This document shows positions 54,476-63,119 of a DNA stretch of 64,000 nt, piece by piece. Under the pieces are notes generated by a model. It was not told where the DNA came from and did no database searches. It saw only the letters and a program-made list of their open reading frames with translations. Numbering within the stretch: the first letter of the stretch is position 1; every line of letters begins with the position of its first letter. This stretch comes from Polaribacter reichenbachii. Its GTDB lineage: Bacteria; Bacteroidota; Bacteroidia; Flavobacteriales; Flavobacteriaceae. The DNA lies in assembly GCF_001975665.1 (NCBI RefSeq), contig NZ_CP019419.1, forward strand, positions 3,145,501-3,209,500, in the 5' to 3' direction. Both the position numbers and the translations under genes were made by a program.

Positions 54476-55207
54476 ATGAAATATTTTGTTCTTTTTATTT
54501 TAGTGATTGCAGTTTCTTGTAAGCCAACAGAAAAAAAATTAACAGCTCAAGAAATTATTGATAAAACCATTTTATACTCAGGTGCCGATTTGGTGGTTAA
54601 TTCTGAAATTAATTTCACTTTTAGAGACAAAGAATACAAAGCCATCAGAAATAATGGGAAATTTAGTTTATCGAGAACATTTGATTCGATTACAGATAAA
54701 TTAACTAATTATGGTTTTACAAGAACTATAGATGGTAATATTGCAGAAATCGACTCTGCAACAATTAATGTACAAAGCAATGCAGTAAATTCTGTGCATT
54801 ATTTTTCGGTTTTGCCCTTTGGTTTAAATGATAAAGCTGTTCATAAAAAGTTGCTAGCATCATCAACCATAAAAAACAAAGACTATTATAAAATTGAAAT
54901 TACTTTTTCTGAAGATGGAGGAGGAGAAGACTTTGAAGATGTGTTTATTTATTGGATTGGTAAAGATGATTTTTTGGTAGATTATTTAGCGTATTCTTAC
55001 CATACAAATGGAGGAGGAAAGCGTTTTAGAGTGTTAAAAGAACAATGTACTAAAAACGGAGTTCGTTTTGTAGATTACCATAATTACAAACCTTTAGCTA
55101 AAAATATTGCTTTGGTTGATATTGATAAAGCTTTTGAAAACAACGAATTAAAGAAGGTTTCAGAAATTGTATTAAAAGATATTGAGGTTAAGCTTATAGA
55201 GGAATAA
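54476..55207 (+). CDS. DUF6503-like lipoprotein
   Basis: A 243-residue lipoprotein (lipobox Cys15, LVIAVSCKP). Residues about 20-235 resemble the outer-membrane-lipoprotein-like DUF6503 family (AQEIIDKTILYSGAD start; FNFTFRDKEY-like strand FTFRDKEYKAIRNNG; VFIYWIGKDDFLVDYLAYSYHTNGGGKRFR), a LolA-like half-barrel. I start at the Met beginning the signal peptide. It is followed after 20 bases by a sensor kinase gene, so it may be the first gene of a signalling operon. Ligand unknown. Confidence 0.8.
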   Translation: MKYFVLFILVIAVSCKPTEKKLTAQEIIDKTILYSGADLVVNSEINFTFRDKEYKAIRNNGKFSLSRTFDSITDKLTNYGFTRTIDGNIAEIDSATINVQSNAVNSVHYFSVLPFGLNDKAVHKKLLASSTIKNKDYYKIEITFSEDGGGEDFEDVFIYWIGKDDFLVDYLAYSYHTNGGGKRFRVLKEQCTKNGVRFVDYHNYKPLAKNIALVDIDKAFENNELKKVSEIVLKDIEVKLIEE

Positions 55208-55227
55208 GAACTGTTTTAAATTTAGTT

Positions 55228-56886
55228 ATGAATATAAAAAGATGGATAATTATAATTATAAATACATTAAATATATGTGTTGTTTTATTTTTATCAGTTA
55301 CTTTTTATAAAGAATTCTCTAAAGTTTTAGACAATCGAGTTTTATTGCAATTAAATTCCATCAAAACATTAAAACACATTCAGTTACAAAAACTAATAAA
55401 TTCTGAATGGCAAAAAATTAATACAGCAAAAACAGCGCAATACAATTCACCAAGTTTTATTTTACCGGCAACCAAATTCGATAAAAAAGGAATATATGAT
55501 GTTACTCATTTAAACCCAACCAAAGAAACATCAATTGTATTTATTAATTTTATTGATGGCGTTCGAAAAATTCATCTTTTAGATTATAATAAAGTTAAAA
55601 ACATTTTATTAGAAAGAACAGGAATGGGGGTAAGTGGAGAATCTTATTTGGTTGCAGATGATTTTAGATTGCGTTCTCAATCTCGTTTTTATCCGAAGAA
55701 AATACCTTATCACATAAAAGCAAAAACCAAAGGAGTTTTAAAAGGTATTAAAGGTAATTTTAATTCAGGTATATTTTTAGATTATAGAAATATAAGTGTG
55801 TATAGTGCTTATCAACCCATAAATATTGGAAATTTAAATTGGGTTATTTTATCTGAAATTGATGTTGATGAAGTATCTAAACCTTTAATAGCAATGCGTA
55901 AAAAATTAATTTTTATTACCATTTGTATCATTGTTGTTTCTGTTTTCTTATCTCTTTTTTTAACCAAAATCATAACACAACCTATTATTGAAATGAAAAA
56001 AAGGTTAATGATTATGGCTAAAGGAAATTATAATCAAAATTTTGAAGTAAATTTAGAATCATCAAAATCTTTATTGGCTAAGCCAAAAGAAATTAATGAA
56101 ATGTTTGAAGCTTTAACAAGTTTAAAAACAGCACTTTCTGGAGCTGTAGATTTCTCTGTAGAAGTGGGTAATATGAATTTAACATCAGATTATAGTCCTA
56201 AAAGTACAGACGATTTATTAGGAAAAACGCTTTTAAAAATGCGTGAAAAATTAATTGATTTTCGAAATAAAGAACAGCAATTAATCTTAAATAACAAAAG
56301 GCTTTTAGTAGTTAGATTAGAAGATGAAAGAAAAAAATTAGCAAGAGAATTACACGATGGTATAGGACCATTTTTAACTACTTTAAAATTTTATATTCAG
56401 AATAATATTGAAAAAGAAAGTCATAAAAAAGAAATAAAAAGTATGATAGACACAACTATTGCAGAAGTTAGGTCTATGACAAATGCATTAATGCCCTCTA
56501 CTTTAGAAGATTTTGGTATAGGACCAACTTTAAAAAATTATGTAGAAACCATACAGCAATCTGTAGCTATTAAAATAGAATTTGATGATGCTTCTAAAGG
56601 AAATATTTCTAATGAATTGGCTATTAATTTATTTAGAATTGTTCAAGAACTTATTAATAACACCATAAAACACTCAAAAGCAAACCAAATTAAAATTACT
56701 TTATCTGAGTTCGAAAATTTTATTTCTTTATTTTATTTTGATGATGGTGGTGGTTTTAATCTAGAAAAAATAAACTTAGGTTCTGGAATTAACAATATTA
56801 GAGAAAGAGTAGAAATATTTAATGGTACCTTAGATTTAAATACAGAAAATGGTACCACAATATTTGAAATTGAAATACCAATTTAA
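55228..56886 (+). CDS. NarL-type sensor histidine kinase with periplasmic Cache-like sensor
   Basis: A 552-residue membrane kinase. Transmembrane helix 1 (7-27), an extracytoplasmic sensor domain (28-225; GMGVSGESYLVADDFRLRSQSRF and AYQPINIGNLNWVILSEID suggest a Cache fold), helix 2 (226-247), HAMP (about 248-300), then a HisKA_3 domain with phospho-acceptor His376 (ARELHDGIGPFL) and an ATPase domain (QELINNTIKHSKANQ, DDGGGF, GSGINNIRERVE). The cognate regulator follows after 9 bases. The ligand is unknown; Cache domains usually bind small metabolites. Confidence 0.93.
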   Translation: MNIKRWIIIIINTLNICVVLFLSVTFYKEFSKVLDNRVLLQLNSIKTLKHIQLQKLINSEWQKINTAKTAQYNSPSFILPATKFDKKGIYDVTHLNPTKETSIVFINFIDGVRKIHLLDYNKVKNILLERTGMGVSGESYLVADDFRLRSQSRFYPKKIPYHIKAKTKGVLKGIKGNFNSGIFLDYRNISVYSAYQPINIGNLNWVILSEIDVDEVSKPLIAMRKKLIFITICIIVVSVFLSLFLTKIITQPIIEMKKRLMIMAKGNYNQNFEVNLESSKSLLAKPKEINEMFEALTSLKTALSGAVDFSVEVGNMNLTSDYSPKSTDDLLGKTLLKMREKLIDFRNKEQQLILNNKRLLVVRLEDERKKLARELHDGIGPFLTTLKFYIQNNIEKESHKKEIKSMIDTTIAEVRSMTNALMPSTLEDFGIGPTLKNYVETIQQSVAIKIEFDDASKGNISNELAINLFRIVQELINNTIKHSKANQIKITLSEFENFISLFYFDDGGGFNLEKINLGSGINNIRERVEIFNGTLDLNTENGTTIFEIEIPI

Positions 56887-56895
56887 TAGACATAA

Positions 56896-57522
56896 ATGAT
56901 AAATTTAATTATTACAGACGATCACGATTTATTTAGATTTGGGCTAACAGAATTACTAAAAAAGCATAAAGATATTAATGTAGTCAATACTTTTTCTGAT
57001 GGACAAGAACTTTTGAATTGTTTAGAGAAAAAAGAAGATATTGATGTTGTTTTATTAGATATTTCTATGCCAAATTTAGATGGTTTTCAAGTTTTAAATA
57101 AAATTAAAAATTTATCAACTAACGCAAAACCTATTATTATTTCTATGCATAATGAGGGGAATTACATTGCCAAATGTGCAAAGGGAGGTGCATATGGCTA
57201 TTTAATTAAAAATGCTGATGAAGACGAACTTTTAATGAGCATTAGAACAGTAGCTAAAGGTAAAAAGTATTTTAGTGTAGAAATATCAGAAAAAATGGTA
57301 AACTTTATGTCAGAAAATAAAGTAAGTGCTAATCAATTATCAAACAAAGAAAATCAAGTTTTAGAATTAATATCTAAAGGCTTTACAACTAAAGAAATAG
57401 CCTCTCAATTGTTTGTGAGTTCAAGAACAATTGAAACGCATAGAGCTAACATTCTAAAAAAGTTAGAAGTTAAAAATACAGCTGCTTTAATTAAAAAAGC
57501 TACAGAGAAAAATATAATTTAG
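56896..57522 (+). CDS. NarL/LuxR-family response regulator
   Basis: A 208-residue regulator with a receiver domain (acidic pocket Asp8/Asp9, phospho-acceptor Asp55 in VVLLDISMPNLDG, Lys104 in YLIKNA) and a LuxR-type helix-turn-helix (LSNKENQVLELISKGFTTKE, SRTIETHRANILKKL). It pairs with the kinase directly upstream. Its stop codon lies in a long hairpin. Confidence 0.95.
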   Translation: MINLIITDDHDLFRFGLTELLKKHKDINVVNTFSDGQELLNCLEKKEDIDVVLLDISMPNLDGFQVLNKIKNLSTNAKPIIISMHNEGNYIAKCAKGGAYGYLIKNADEDELLMSIRTVAKGKKYFSVEISEKMVNFMSENKVSANQLSNKENQVLELISKGFTTKEIASQLFVSSRTIETHRANILKKLEVKNTAALIKKATEKNII

Positions 57523-57550
57523 TATCCGTATAAATACGGATATTAAATTA
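57515..57550 (+). terminator. Long hairpin at the end of the response regulator gene
   Basis: TAATTTAGTATCCGTA pairs with TACGGATATTAAATTA over 16 bp (one G-U) around TAAA. It contains the TAG stop at 57520-57522. The tail (CCAATTTTCT) is not a clean T run, so it could be a processing or attenuation hairpin instead. Confidence 0.6.
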
Positions 57551-57644
57551 CCAATTTTCTTATACCTCGTTAAAGGGGTTTTCATGTTTAATTTTATAAA
57601 AGTTATTCAATAGTGTTTAACTCAACTATAAAAATTAAAATATC

Positions 57645-57950
57645 ATGAGAAATATTGTTTTAGCGTTTGGTTTTATTTTAATTTCTGCGGTTACTTATGC
57701 TCAGAAAAGGAGCGATTTTAAAGGTCCTGCTTATAAAAATTATAAATATTGGAAGCATAATACAGCACCTACTATTATATATGTAAGTAATGCTAAAAAA
57801 GGTTTACAAGGACCTGCCTATAAAAATTACAAACCCAGTAAAGATGATAGTAATACCAAGTCTTTTAGAATTTTAAATGTAAAATCTAAACGTAAAAATT
57901 TAATGGGACCAGCTTATAAAAACTATAAAATCTGGAAAAAAAATAAGTAG
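57645..57950 (+). CDS. Secreted protein with three GPAYKNYK repeats
   Basis: A 101-residue exported protein: signal peptide 1-20 (ending TYAQ) and a very basic mature part of 81 residues carrying GPAYKNYK three times (27-34, 56-63, 88-95), spaced 29 and 32 residues and each preceded by FK, LQ or LM. Two copies continue with YWK or IWK. Linkers differ. No known domain; the lysine/tyrosine-rich repeats suggest binding to an anionic partner such as polysaccharide or DNA, which is inference. It lies 122 bases after the regulator gene and may be one of its targets. Confidence 0.8.
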   Translation: MRNIVLAFGFILISAVTYAQKRSDFKGPAYKNYKYWKHNTAPTIIYVSNAKKGLQGPAYKNYKPSKDDSNTKSFRILNVKSKRKNLMGPAYKNYKIWKKNK

Positions 57951-57960
57951 TTGTTTGTAT

Positions 57961-57996
57961 AATTAACCTCAAGTATCAATGCACTTGAGGTTAATT
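57961..57996 (+). terminator. Terminator after the GPAYKNYK gene
   Basis: AATTAACCTCAAGT pairs perfectly with ACTTGAGGTTAATT around an eight-base loop, then TTAA. Confidence 0.85.
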
Positions 57997-58025
57997 TTAA
58001 TTATTTAAAAATTAAATTTTAACAA

Positions 58026-58622
58026 GTGTCTATCTACAATAAAATAAAATGGATTTTAGGTATTTTAATCATTTTTGTACTCATTATTACTACTAATTTA
58101 ATTGATAAAAGTAATTTTACAAGAATAAAAAATACCGTAACTAATATCTATGAGGATCGGCTAATTGCTAAAGATTTAATTTTTAAGGTATCTAAAGTAA
58201 TTACAGAAAAAAACATTGCATATATTTTAAAAGAAGAATCTTATTTTAAAAGTAAGAACTCTATTTTAAATGAAAACTTAGATAGTTATTTAATTCGTTT
58301 TGAAGAAACTAACTTAACTAAAGAAGAAAAAAAACTTTTTATTGCTTTAAAAAACAAGATTAAAAATTTAATTGTAATTGAAAATAAAACTGACGAAAAT
58401 TTTTTAAAAAACTCAAATAGCAATTATTTAAATGAAATAAACAAAATAAATAATATCCTTACAGAGCTGTCTATAATTCAAGTTAATGAAGGCAGTAGGC
58501 AAGTTGCTATAAGTGAAAAAGCATTATCCACCATTGAACTTTTTACACAGATGGAAATTTATTTTTTAATTTTTTTAGCCATCATTGTTCAAATTATAGT
58601 AGTGTATAATAATCCTAAATAG
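58026..58622 (+). CDS. Membrane four-helix-bundle protein resembling a chemoreceptor sensor domain
   Basis: A 198-residue protein starting at GTG (58026). Transmembrane helix 1 (about 7-26), a long helical extracytoplasmic region (27-175) that resembles the 4HB ligand-binding bundle of methyl-accepting proteins (NIYEDRLIAKDLIFKVSKVI), and helix 2 (about 178-195) followed by only a few residues. There is no HAMP, kinase or signalling domain, so it ends where a receptor would normally continue. No ATG gives a better start. It may act as a partner of the upstream kinase or be a truncated receptor. Confidence 0.7.
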   Translation: MSIYNKIKWILGILIIFVLIITTNLIDKSNFTRIKNTVTNIYEDRLIAKDLIFKVSKVITEKNIAYILKEESYFKSKNSILNENLDSYLIRFEETNLTKEEKKLFIALKNKIKNLIVIENKTDENFLKNSNSNYLNEINKINNILTELSIIQVNEGSRQVAISEKALSTIELFTQMEIYFLIFLAIIVQIIVVYNNPK

Positions 58623-58628
58623 TTAAAA

Positions 58629-59132
58629 CTAATTATTTTCTACTTTTTCAATTTTTGATTCTTTTTCATTGCCTTTTACAGTTACAATAAATAGACTTCC
58701 ATTGTCATTATCATCCATATCTTGATAAATTTCTTCACCTAAAATTTTATTTGCTAAATGAGGAGTTGTGTTACTGTGCCCAACAACTAAAACAGTTTTT
58801 CCTAGCGTTTCTGCTTGAAAAACAGAATCGAACATTTTACTGGGATTATAATATTTTATTTCTAATCCTTTTGTTTTTGCAGTAGGTGTTGCAGTTTCTA
58901 CAGTTCTAAAATATTTAGTAGAATAGACAGCATCAAATTTAATGTCTTTAAAATATGCAGCCCATTTCTGAGCTCTTTTTTCGCCTTCAAAATTTAAATG
59001 CGGATTCGCATTCATCATATTAGATCTATCTTTTTCTGAATGACGGATTAAATAATAAGAAGTTTTTTTATCTGAAGTACAAGAACTTAAAAAGCTAAAA
59101 GCAAATACAAATAGTAGAATATAATTTTTCAT
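58629..59132 (-). CDS. Histidine phosphatase family (SixA-like) lipoprotein
   Basis: A 167-residue lipoprotein (lipobox Cys18, FSFLSSCTSD) of the phosphoglycerate mutase/histidine phosphatase superfamily. The catalytic motif is LIRHSEKDRS (RHxE in place of the common RHGE), with further conserved DAVYSTKYFRTVETA and VVGHSNTTPHLA. The fold is single-domain SixA type, but export to the envelope makes a role on small phosphate esters more likely than phosphorelay control. Convergent with the membrane protein gene, 6 bases apart. Confidence 0.88.
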   Translation of the reverse strand: MKNYILLFVFAFSFLSSCTSDKKTSYYLIRHSEKDRSNMMNANPHLNFEGEKRAQKWAAYFKDIKFDAVYSTKYFRTVETATPTAKTKGLEIKYYNPSKMFDSVFQAETLGKTVLVVGHSNTTPHLANKILGEEIYQDMDDNDNGSLFIVTVKGNEKESKIEKVENN

Positions 59133-59169
59133 TAGGTTTGGTTTAAAGAACGAATATAGTTAAAAAAGA

Positions 59170-59197
59170 AAAAGCGATGTTTTAAACATCGCTTTTT
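59170..59197 (-). terminator. Terminator of hsp20
   Basis: AAAAAGCGATGTTT pairs with AAACATCGCTTTTT with almost no loop, 23 bases past the hsp20 stop on minus. Confidence 0.88.
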
Positions 59198-59219
59198 ATA
59201 GAAACCTTACTAAATCATT

Positions 59220-59648
59220 TTACAACACTTCAATTAATTTTATAGGTTTTGGTTTTGCTTCTTCTAATTTAGGAATGGTAATTTTTAACTCACCATTTTT
59301 GTAAGTAGCACTAATTTCATCGCTATTTACAACACCTTTTGGTAGTGTAAAACTTCTTTTAAAAGACAAATAACTATATTCTTTTCGAGTATAATTTTCA
59401 TCAGAAGTATCATTATTGATGGTTTTTTCTGATGAAATTGTTAAAATTTCATTGTCTAAATCAATTTTAAAATCTTCTTTTTCCATTCCAGGAACTGCAA
59501 CATCCACAAGAAATTCATTTTCATTTTCTTTAATGTTTACAGCTGGTAATGTTGTGTTTGTGTCAGAAAAATTTGATGTAGACCAATCTCTAAAAAAATC
59601 GTTAAACACATTTGGTAAAACTGGAAAATCTTTACTTTTTAATAACAT
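59220..59648 (-). CDS. Small heat-shock protein, Hsp20/alpha-crystallin family
   Basis: A 142-residue ATP-independent chaperone. The alpha-crystallin domain spans about 40-135 (PAVNIKENENEFLVDVAVPGMEKEDFKIDLDNE), with the conserved GVL-like segment as ATYKNGELKITIPK and a C-terminal IxI-like anchor (KPIKLIEVL). It lies next to clpB, which reactivates aggregates held by small heat-shock proteins; joint heat induction is plausible. Confidence 0.95.
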   Translation of the reverse strand: MLLKSKDFPVLPNVFNDFFRDWSTSNFSDTNTTLPAVNIKENENEFLVDVAVPGMEKEDFKIDLDNEILTISSEKTINNDTSDENYTRKEYSYLSFKRSFTLPKGVVNSDEISATYKNGELKITIPKLEEAKPKPIKLIEVL

Positions 59649-59793
59649 AATTTTACATTTTTAAGTTGAACATTAATTTTTATAACAATCTTTGTAAAAC
59701 AAAAAAAATGCCATCTTATAAAAGTGACATTTTTTCAGTTTTTAAAAATACATTTTGACAGTTACTTTGTTAATCATTAGTGTTTTATGTAAA

Positions 59794-59826
59794 AAAAAAG
59801 CGATGTTTATTATAACAACGCTTTTT
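59794..59826 (-). terminator. Terminator of clpB
   Basis: AAAAAGCG and CGCTTTTT pair with an inner TGTT/AACA stem and an A-A mismatch around TATTAT; 32 bases past the clpB stop on minus. Confidence 0.8.
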
Positions 59827-59857
59827 CCAAACTCCCCTTAAATACTTCAATTAATTA

Positions 59858-62464
59858 TTAATTTACAACCAAATCAGATTGATTTCTAAATACTAACTCA
59901 TCATCAAAAGCATCTAATAGAATAATACTATCTGTGGTAACTTTACCTGATAAAATTTCTTTAGATAGCTGATTTAAAACTTCTTTCTGAATCACTCTTT
60001 TTACAGGTCTTGCACCAAATTCTGGCTGATATCCTTTCTTAGCTAAATAAGTAATTGCTTCATCAGTAGCATCTAAAGTTATTTCTTGTTTACCAATCAT
60101 TTTCTTTAAATGTTCTATTTGTAGTTTTACAATTTCAAATATATCTGACTGATTTAATGGTGTAAACATAATTACATCATCAATTCTGTTTAAAAATTCA
60201 GGTCTTACAGATTGTTTTAATAATCCTAAAACTTCAATTTTTGCCAATTCTGTTACCGCTTCTAAATCTGCTTTTGGATCTGCAAATTTCTCTTGAATTA
60301 TATGGCTTCCCATATTAGAAGTCATAATAATAATTGTGTTTTTAAAATCTGCAACACGTCCTTTGTTATCTGTTAATCTACCTTCGTCTAATACTTGTAA
60401 TAGAATATTAAAAGTATCTGGATGCGCTTTTTCAATTTCATCTAAAAGCACTACAGAATAAGGTCTTCTTCTTACAGCTTCTGTTAATTGTCCGCCTTCA
60501 TCATAACCCACATATCCTGGAGGCGCACCAACTAGTCTACTTACAGAATGACGTTCTTGATATTCACTCATATCAATACGAGTCATAGCATTTTCATCAT
60601 CAAATAAATATTCTGCTAAGGCTTTTGCTAATTCTGTTTTTCCTACACCTGTAGTTCCTAAAAATAAGAAACTACCAATGGGTTTATTAGGATTTTGTAA
60701 ACCAGCTCTAGAACGTCTTACAGCATCAGAAACAGCAACGATTGCTTCTTCTTGCCCTACAACTCTTTTGTGCAATTGGTTTTCTAAAAACAATAATTTT
60801 TCACGTTCAGATTGTATCATTTTAGTAACAGGAATTCCTGTCCATTTTGCAACAACTTCAGCAATATCATCTAAAGTAACTTCTTCTTTAATTAAAGATT
60901 TTTCAGACTGATTTTCTTGCAAATTTTTCTGTAAAACTTCTAAATCTTCTTGTGCTTTTTTAATTTTCCCATAACGTAACTCTGCAACCAATCCATAATT
61001 TCCTTCACGTTCTGCTTTTTCAGCTTCAATCTTAAAGCTTTCAATATCCATTTTTGCATTCTGAATATTGTCTACAACTTCTTTTTCAGACTTCCATTTT
61101 GCGTTAATTTCGTTACGTTCTTCTTTTAAATTGGCTAAATCAGAACGCAAAGACTTTAGTTTTACTTCATCTTTTTCACGTTTAATCGCTTCAATTTCAA
61201 TTTCCAACTGCATTATTTTACGATCTAAAACATCTAATTCTTCTGGTTTAGAATTGATTTCCATACGTAATTTTGATGCAGCTTCATCCATTAAATCGAT
61301 GGCTTTATCTGGTAAAAAACGATTGGTAATATAACGTTGTGACAATTCTACAGCGCCAATAATAGCTTCATCTTTAATACGAACTTTATGGTGAGTTTCG
61401 TACTTTTCTTTAATTCCTCTAAGAATAGAAATGGCACTTTCTGTATCTGGTTCATCAACTATAACCTTTTGAAAACGTCTTTCTAATGCTTTGTCTTTTT
61501 CAAAATATTTTTGATATTCATCTAGAGTAGTTGCACCAATTGCACGCAATTCTCCACGCGCCAAAGCAGGTTTTAAAATGTTTGCAGCATCCATTGCACC
61601 TTGTCCACCTCCAGCACCAACAAGAGTATGAATTTCATCAATAAAAAGTACAATATCACCATCAGAAGTGGTAACTTCTTTGATAACTGCTTTTAAACGC
61701 TCTTCAAACTCACCTTTGTATTTTGCACCAGCAATTAATGCACCCATATCTAAAGAAAAAATTAATTTATCTTTTAGGTTTTCAGGTACATCACCATCAA
61801 CAATTCTATGAGCTAAACCTTCTGCAATTGCTGTTTTACCTGTACCAGGTTCTCCAACCAAAATTGGATTGTTTTTTGTTCTACGTGATAAGATTTGTAA
61901 CAATCTACGTATTTCTTCATCTCTACCAATTACAGGATCTAATTTGCCATCTTGTGCTAATTGATTTAAGTTTTTAGCAAACTTGTTTAAAGAATTGTAA
62001 GTTTCTTCTTGAGATTGAGAGGTTACTCTTTCTCCTTTTCTTAATTCATCAATAGCAGCTTTTAAGTGCTTTTCTGTAACTCCCTGATCTTTTAAAACTT
62101 GGGCAATATTACTTTTCGATTTAAAAATTGCTAAGATTAAATGTTCAATTGAAACATAATCATCTTTCATATTTTTAGCGATGATTGATGCTTCGTTTAA
62201 ACTTTTACCAGCTTCTCTAGAAAGCATTAATTCTGCTCCAGAAACTTTAGGTAAACTTTCTAATTGTTTGTCTAAAATTTGAGTAACTACATCAATATTG
62301 ATATTTAATTTCTTCAATAAAAAAGGCAATACATTTTCATCAACTTGTGTTAAGGCTTTAAAAATGTGCTCATTTTCTATTTGATTATGACCAAAACTTT
62401 GCGCAATTTGCTGCGCCATTTGTATGGTTTCTTGCGATTTTGTTGTATAATTATTAAAGTTCAT
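59858..62464 (-). CDS. clpB: ATP-dependent disaggregase ClpB
   Basis: A Hsp100 unfoldase of 868 residues that rescues aggregated proteins with DnaK/DnaJ. Domains in order: ClpN repeat domain (1-145), first AAA+ (Walker A GEPGTGKT, Walker [15 protein letters not shown]), coiled-coil middle domain (about 405-530; [19 protein letters not shown] ends it), second AAA+ ([20 protein letters not shown]), and C-terminal D2 small domain. The middle domain identifies ClpB rather than ClpA or ClpC. Its upstream region is 193 bases long and shared with divergent ytxJ. Confidence 0.97.
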   Translation of the reverse strand: MNFNNYTTKSQETIQMAQQIAQSFGHNQIENEHIFKALTQVDENVLPFLLKKLNINIDVVTQILDKQLESLPKVSGAELMLSREAGKSLNEASIIAKNMKDDYVSIEHLILAIFKSKSNIAQVLKDQGVTEKHLKAAIDELRKGERVTSQSQEETYNSLNKFAKNLNQLAQDGKLDPVIGRDEEIRRLLQILSRRTKNNPILVGEPGTGKTAIAEGLAHRIVDGDVPENLKDKLIFSLDMGALIAGAKYKGEFEERLKAVIKEVTTSDGDIVLFIDEIHTLVGAGGGQGAMDAANILKPALARGELRAIGATTLDEYQKYFEKDKALERRFQKVIVDEPDTESAISILRGIKEKYETHHKVRIKDEAIIGAVELSQRYITNRFLPDKAIDLMDEAASKLRMEINSKPEELDVLDRKIMQLEIEIEAIKREKDEVKLKSLRSDLANLKEERNEINAKWKSEKEVVDNIQNAKMDIESFKIEAEKAEREGNYGLVAELRYGKIKKAQEDLEVLQKNLQENQSEKSLIKEEVTLDDIAEVVAKWTGIPVTKMIQSEREKLLFLENQLHKRVVGQEEAIVAVSDAVRRSRAGLQNPNKPIGSFLFLGTTGVGKTELAKALAEYLFDDENAMTRIDMSEYQERHSVSRLVGAPPGYVGYDEGGQLTEAVRRRPYSVVLLDEIEKAHPDTFNILLQVLDEGRLTDNKGRVADFKNTIIIMTSNMGSHIIQEKFADPKADLEAVTELAKIEVLGLLKQSVRPEFLNRIDDVIMFTPLNQSDIFEIVKLQIEHLKKMIGKQEITLDATDEAITYLAKKGYQPEFGARPVKRVIQKEVLNQLSKEILSGKVTTDSIILLDAFDDELVFRNQSDLVVN

Positions 62465-62627
62465 TTTTTGTAATTTTTTTAAACAATGGTTTTTAACTCA
62501 TTGTGATTATTTTCTTTTTTCAATGGATAAATAACAATTTTAGTACCATTACATAATTCTCTTTAATATAAGTCAAAATGTCTGTAAAACCTAATAAATA
62601 CTGACTTTTTGGCTGATTAAAGTTTAG

Positions 62628-62635
62628 TATCTTTG
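62628..62635 (+). promoter_or_regulatory. Promoter of ytxJ
   Basis: TATCTTTG fits TAnnTTTG; a TTG at 62609-62611 lies 16 bases upstream. The ATG is 22 bases downstream. Confidence 0.55.
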
Positions 62636-62657
62636 TACTTATAAAAGAAAAAAAGGA

Positions 62658-63059
62658 ATGGGAATATTCGATAATTTATTTGGAGGAAAAGATGATGAAA
62701 AATCAAAAAATGTAAAAGAAACATTTTTAAACTGGCTTCCTTTAACTTCTTTAGATCAGTTAGAAGAAATAAAAAAACAATCTGAAACTGAATCTATTTT
62801 AATTTTTAAACATTCTACAAGATGCGGAATTAGTAGTATGGTTATAAAACAATTTGAAAAACTTTTCAAAGAAGAGCATAAAAACCTAAAAGTGTATTAT
62901 TTAGATTTGTTAAGTTACAGAAATATTTCTGATGAAATAGGTTATCAATTTCAGGTAATGCACCAATCACCACAGCTTTTAGTGATTAAAAATGGAGTTT
63001 CTGTACACAATGCTTCTCATTATGATATTACTTTAACTGATTTATCAAGATTTATCTAA
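62658..63059 (+). CDS. ytxJ: Bacillithiol system redox protein YtxJ
   Basis: A 133-residue thioredoxin-fold protein (DUF2847). The active site is a monothiol, Cys56 in KHSTRCGISS, in the glutaredoxin-like position, as in YtxJ proteins proposed to remove bacillithiol from proteins. The N-terminal GIFDNLFG and C-terminal HQSPQLLVIKNGVSVHNASHYDIT segments are typical. bshB1 is 30 kb away in the same window, which supports a bacillithiol-using organism. Confidence 0.93.
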   Translation: MGIFDNLFGGKDDEKSKNVKETFLNWLPLTSLDQLEEIKKQSETESILIFKHSTRCGISSMVIKQFEKLFKEEHKNLKVYYLDLLSYRNISDEIGYQFQVMHQSPQLLVIKNGVSVHNASHYDITLTDLSRFI

Positions 63060-63090
63060 CATAAACTTGCATTAAACCTTATTTAAATCT

Positions 63091-63098
63091 TATTTTTG
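63091..63098 (+). promoter_or_regulatory. Promoter of the helicase gene
   Basis: TATTTTTG fits TAnnTTTG, with a TTG at 63067-63069 21 bases upstream. A second match, TACGTTTG at 63115-63122, overlaps the start codon and is less likely. Confidence 0.5.
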
Positions 63099-63119
63099 TT
63101 TTTTTAAATTTTTATACGT

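Noticed and set aside
57561-57590. Second hairpin after the response regulator (ACCTCGTTAAAGGGGTT)
   Set aside because: The stem is short with mismatches and has no T run; not convincing as a terminator.
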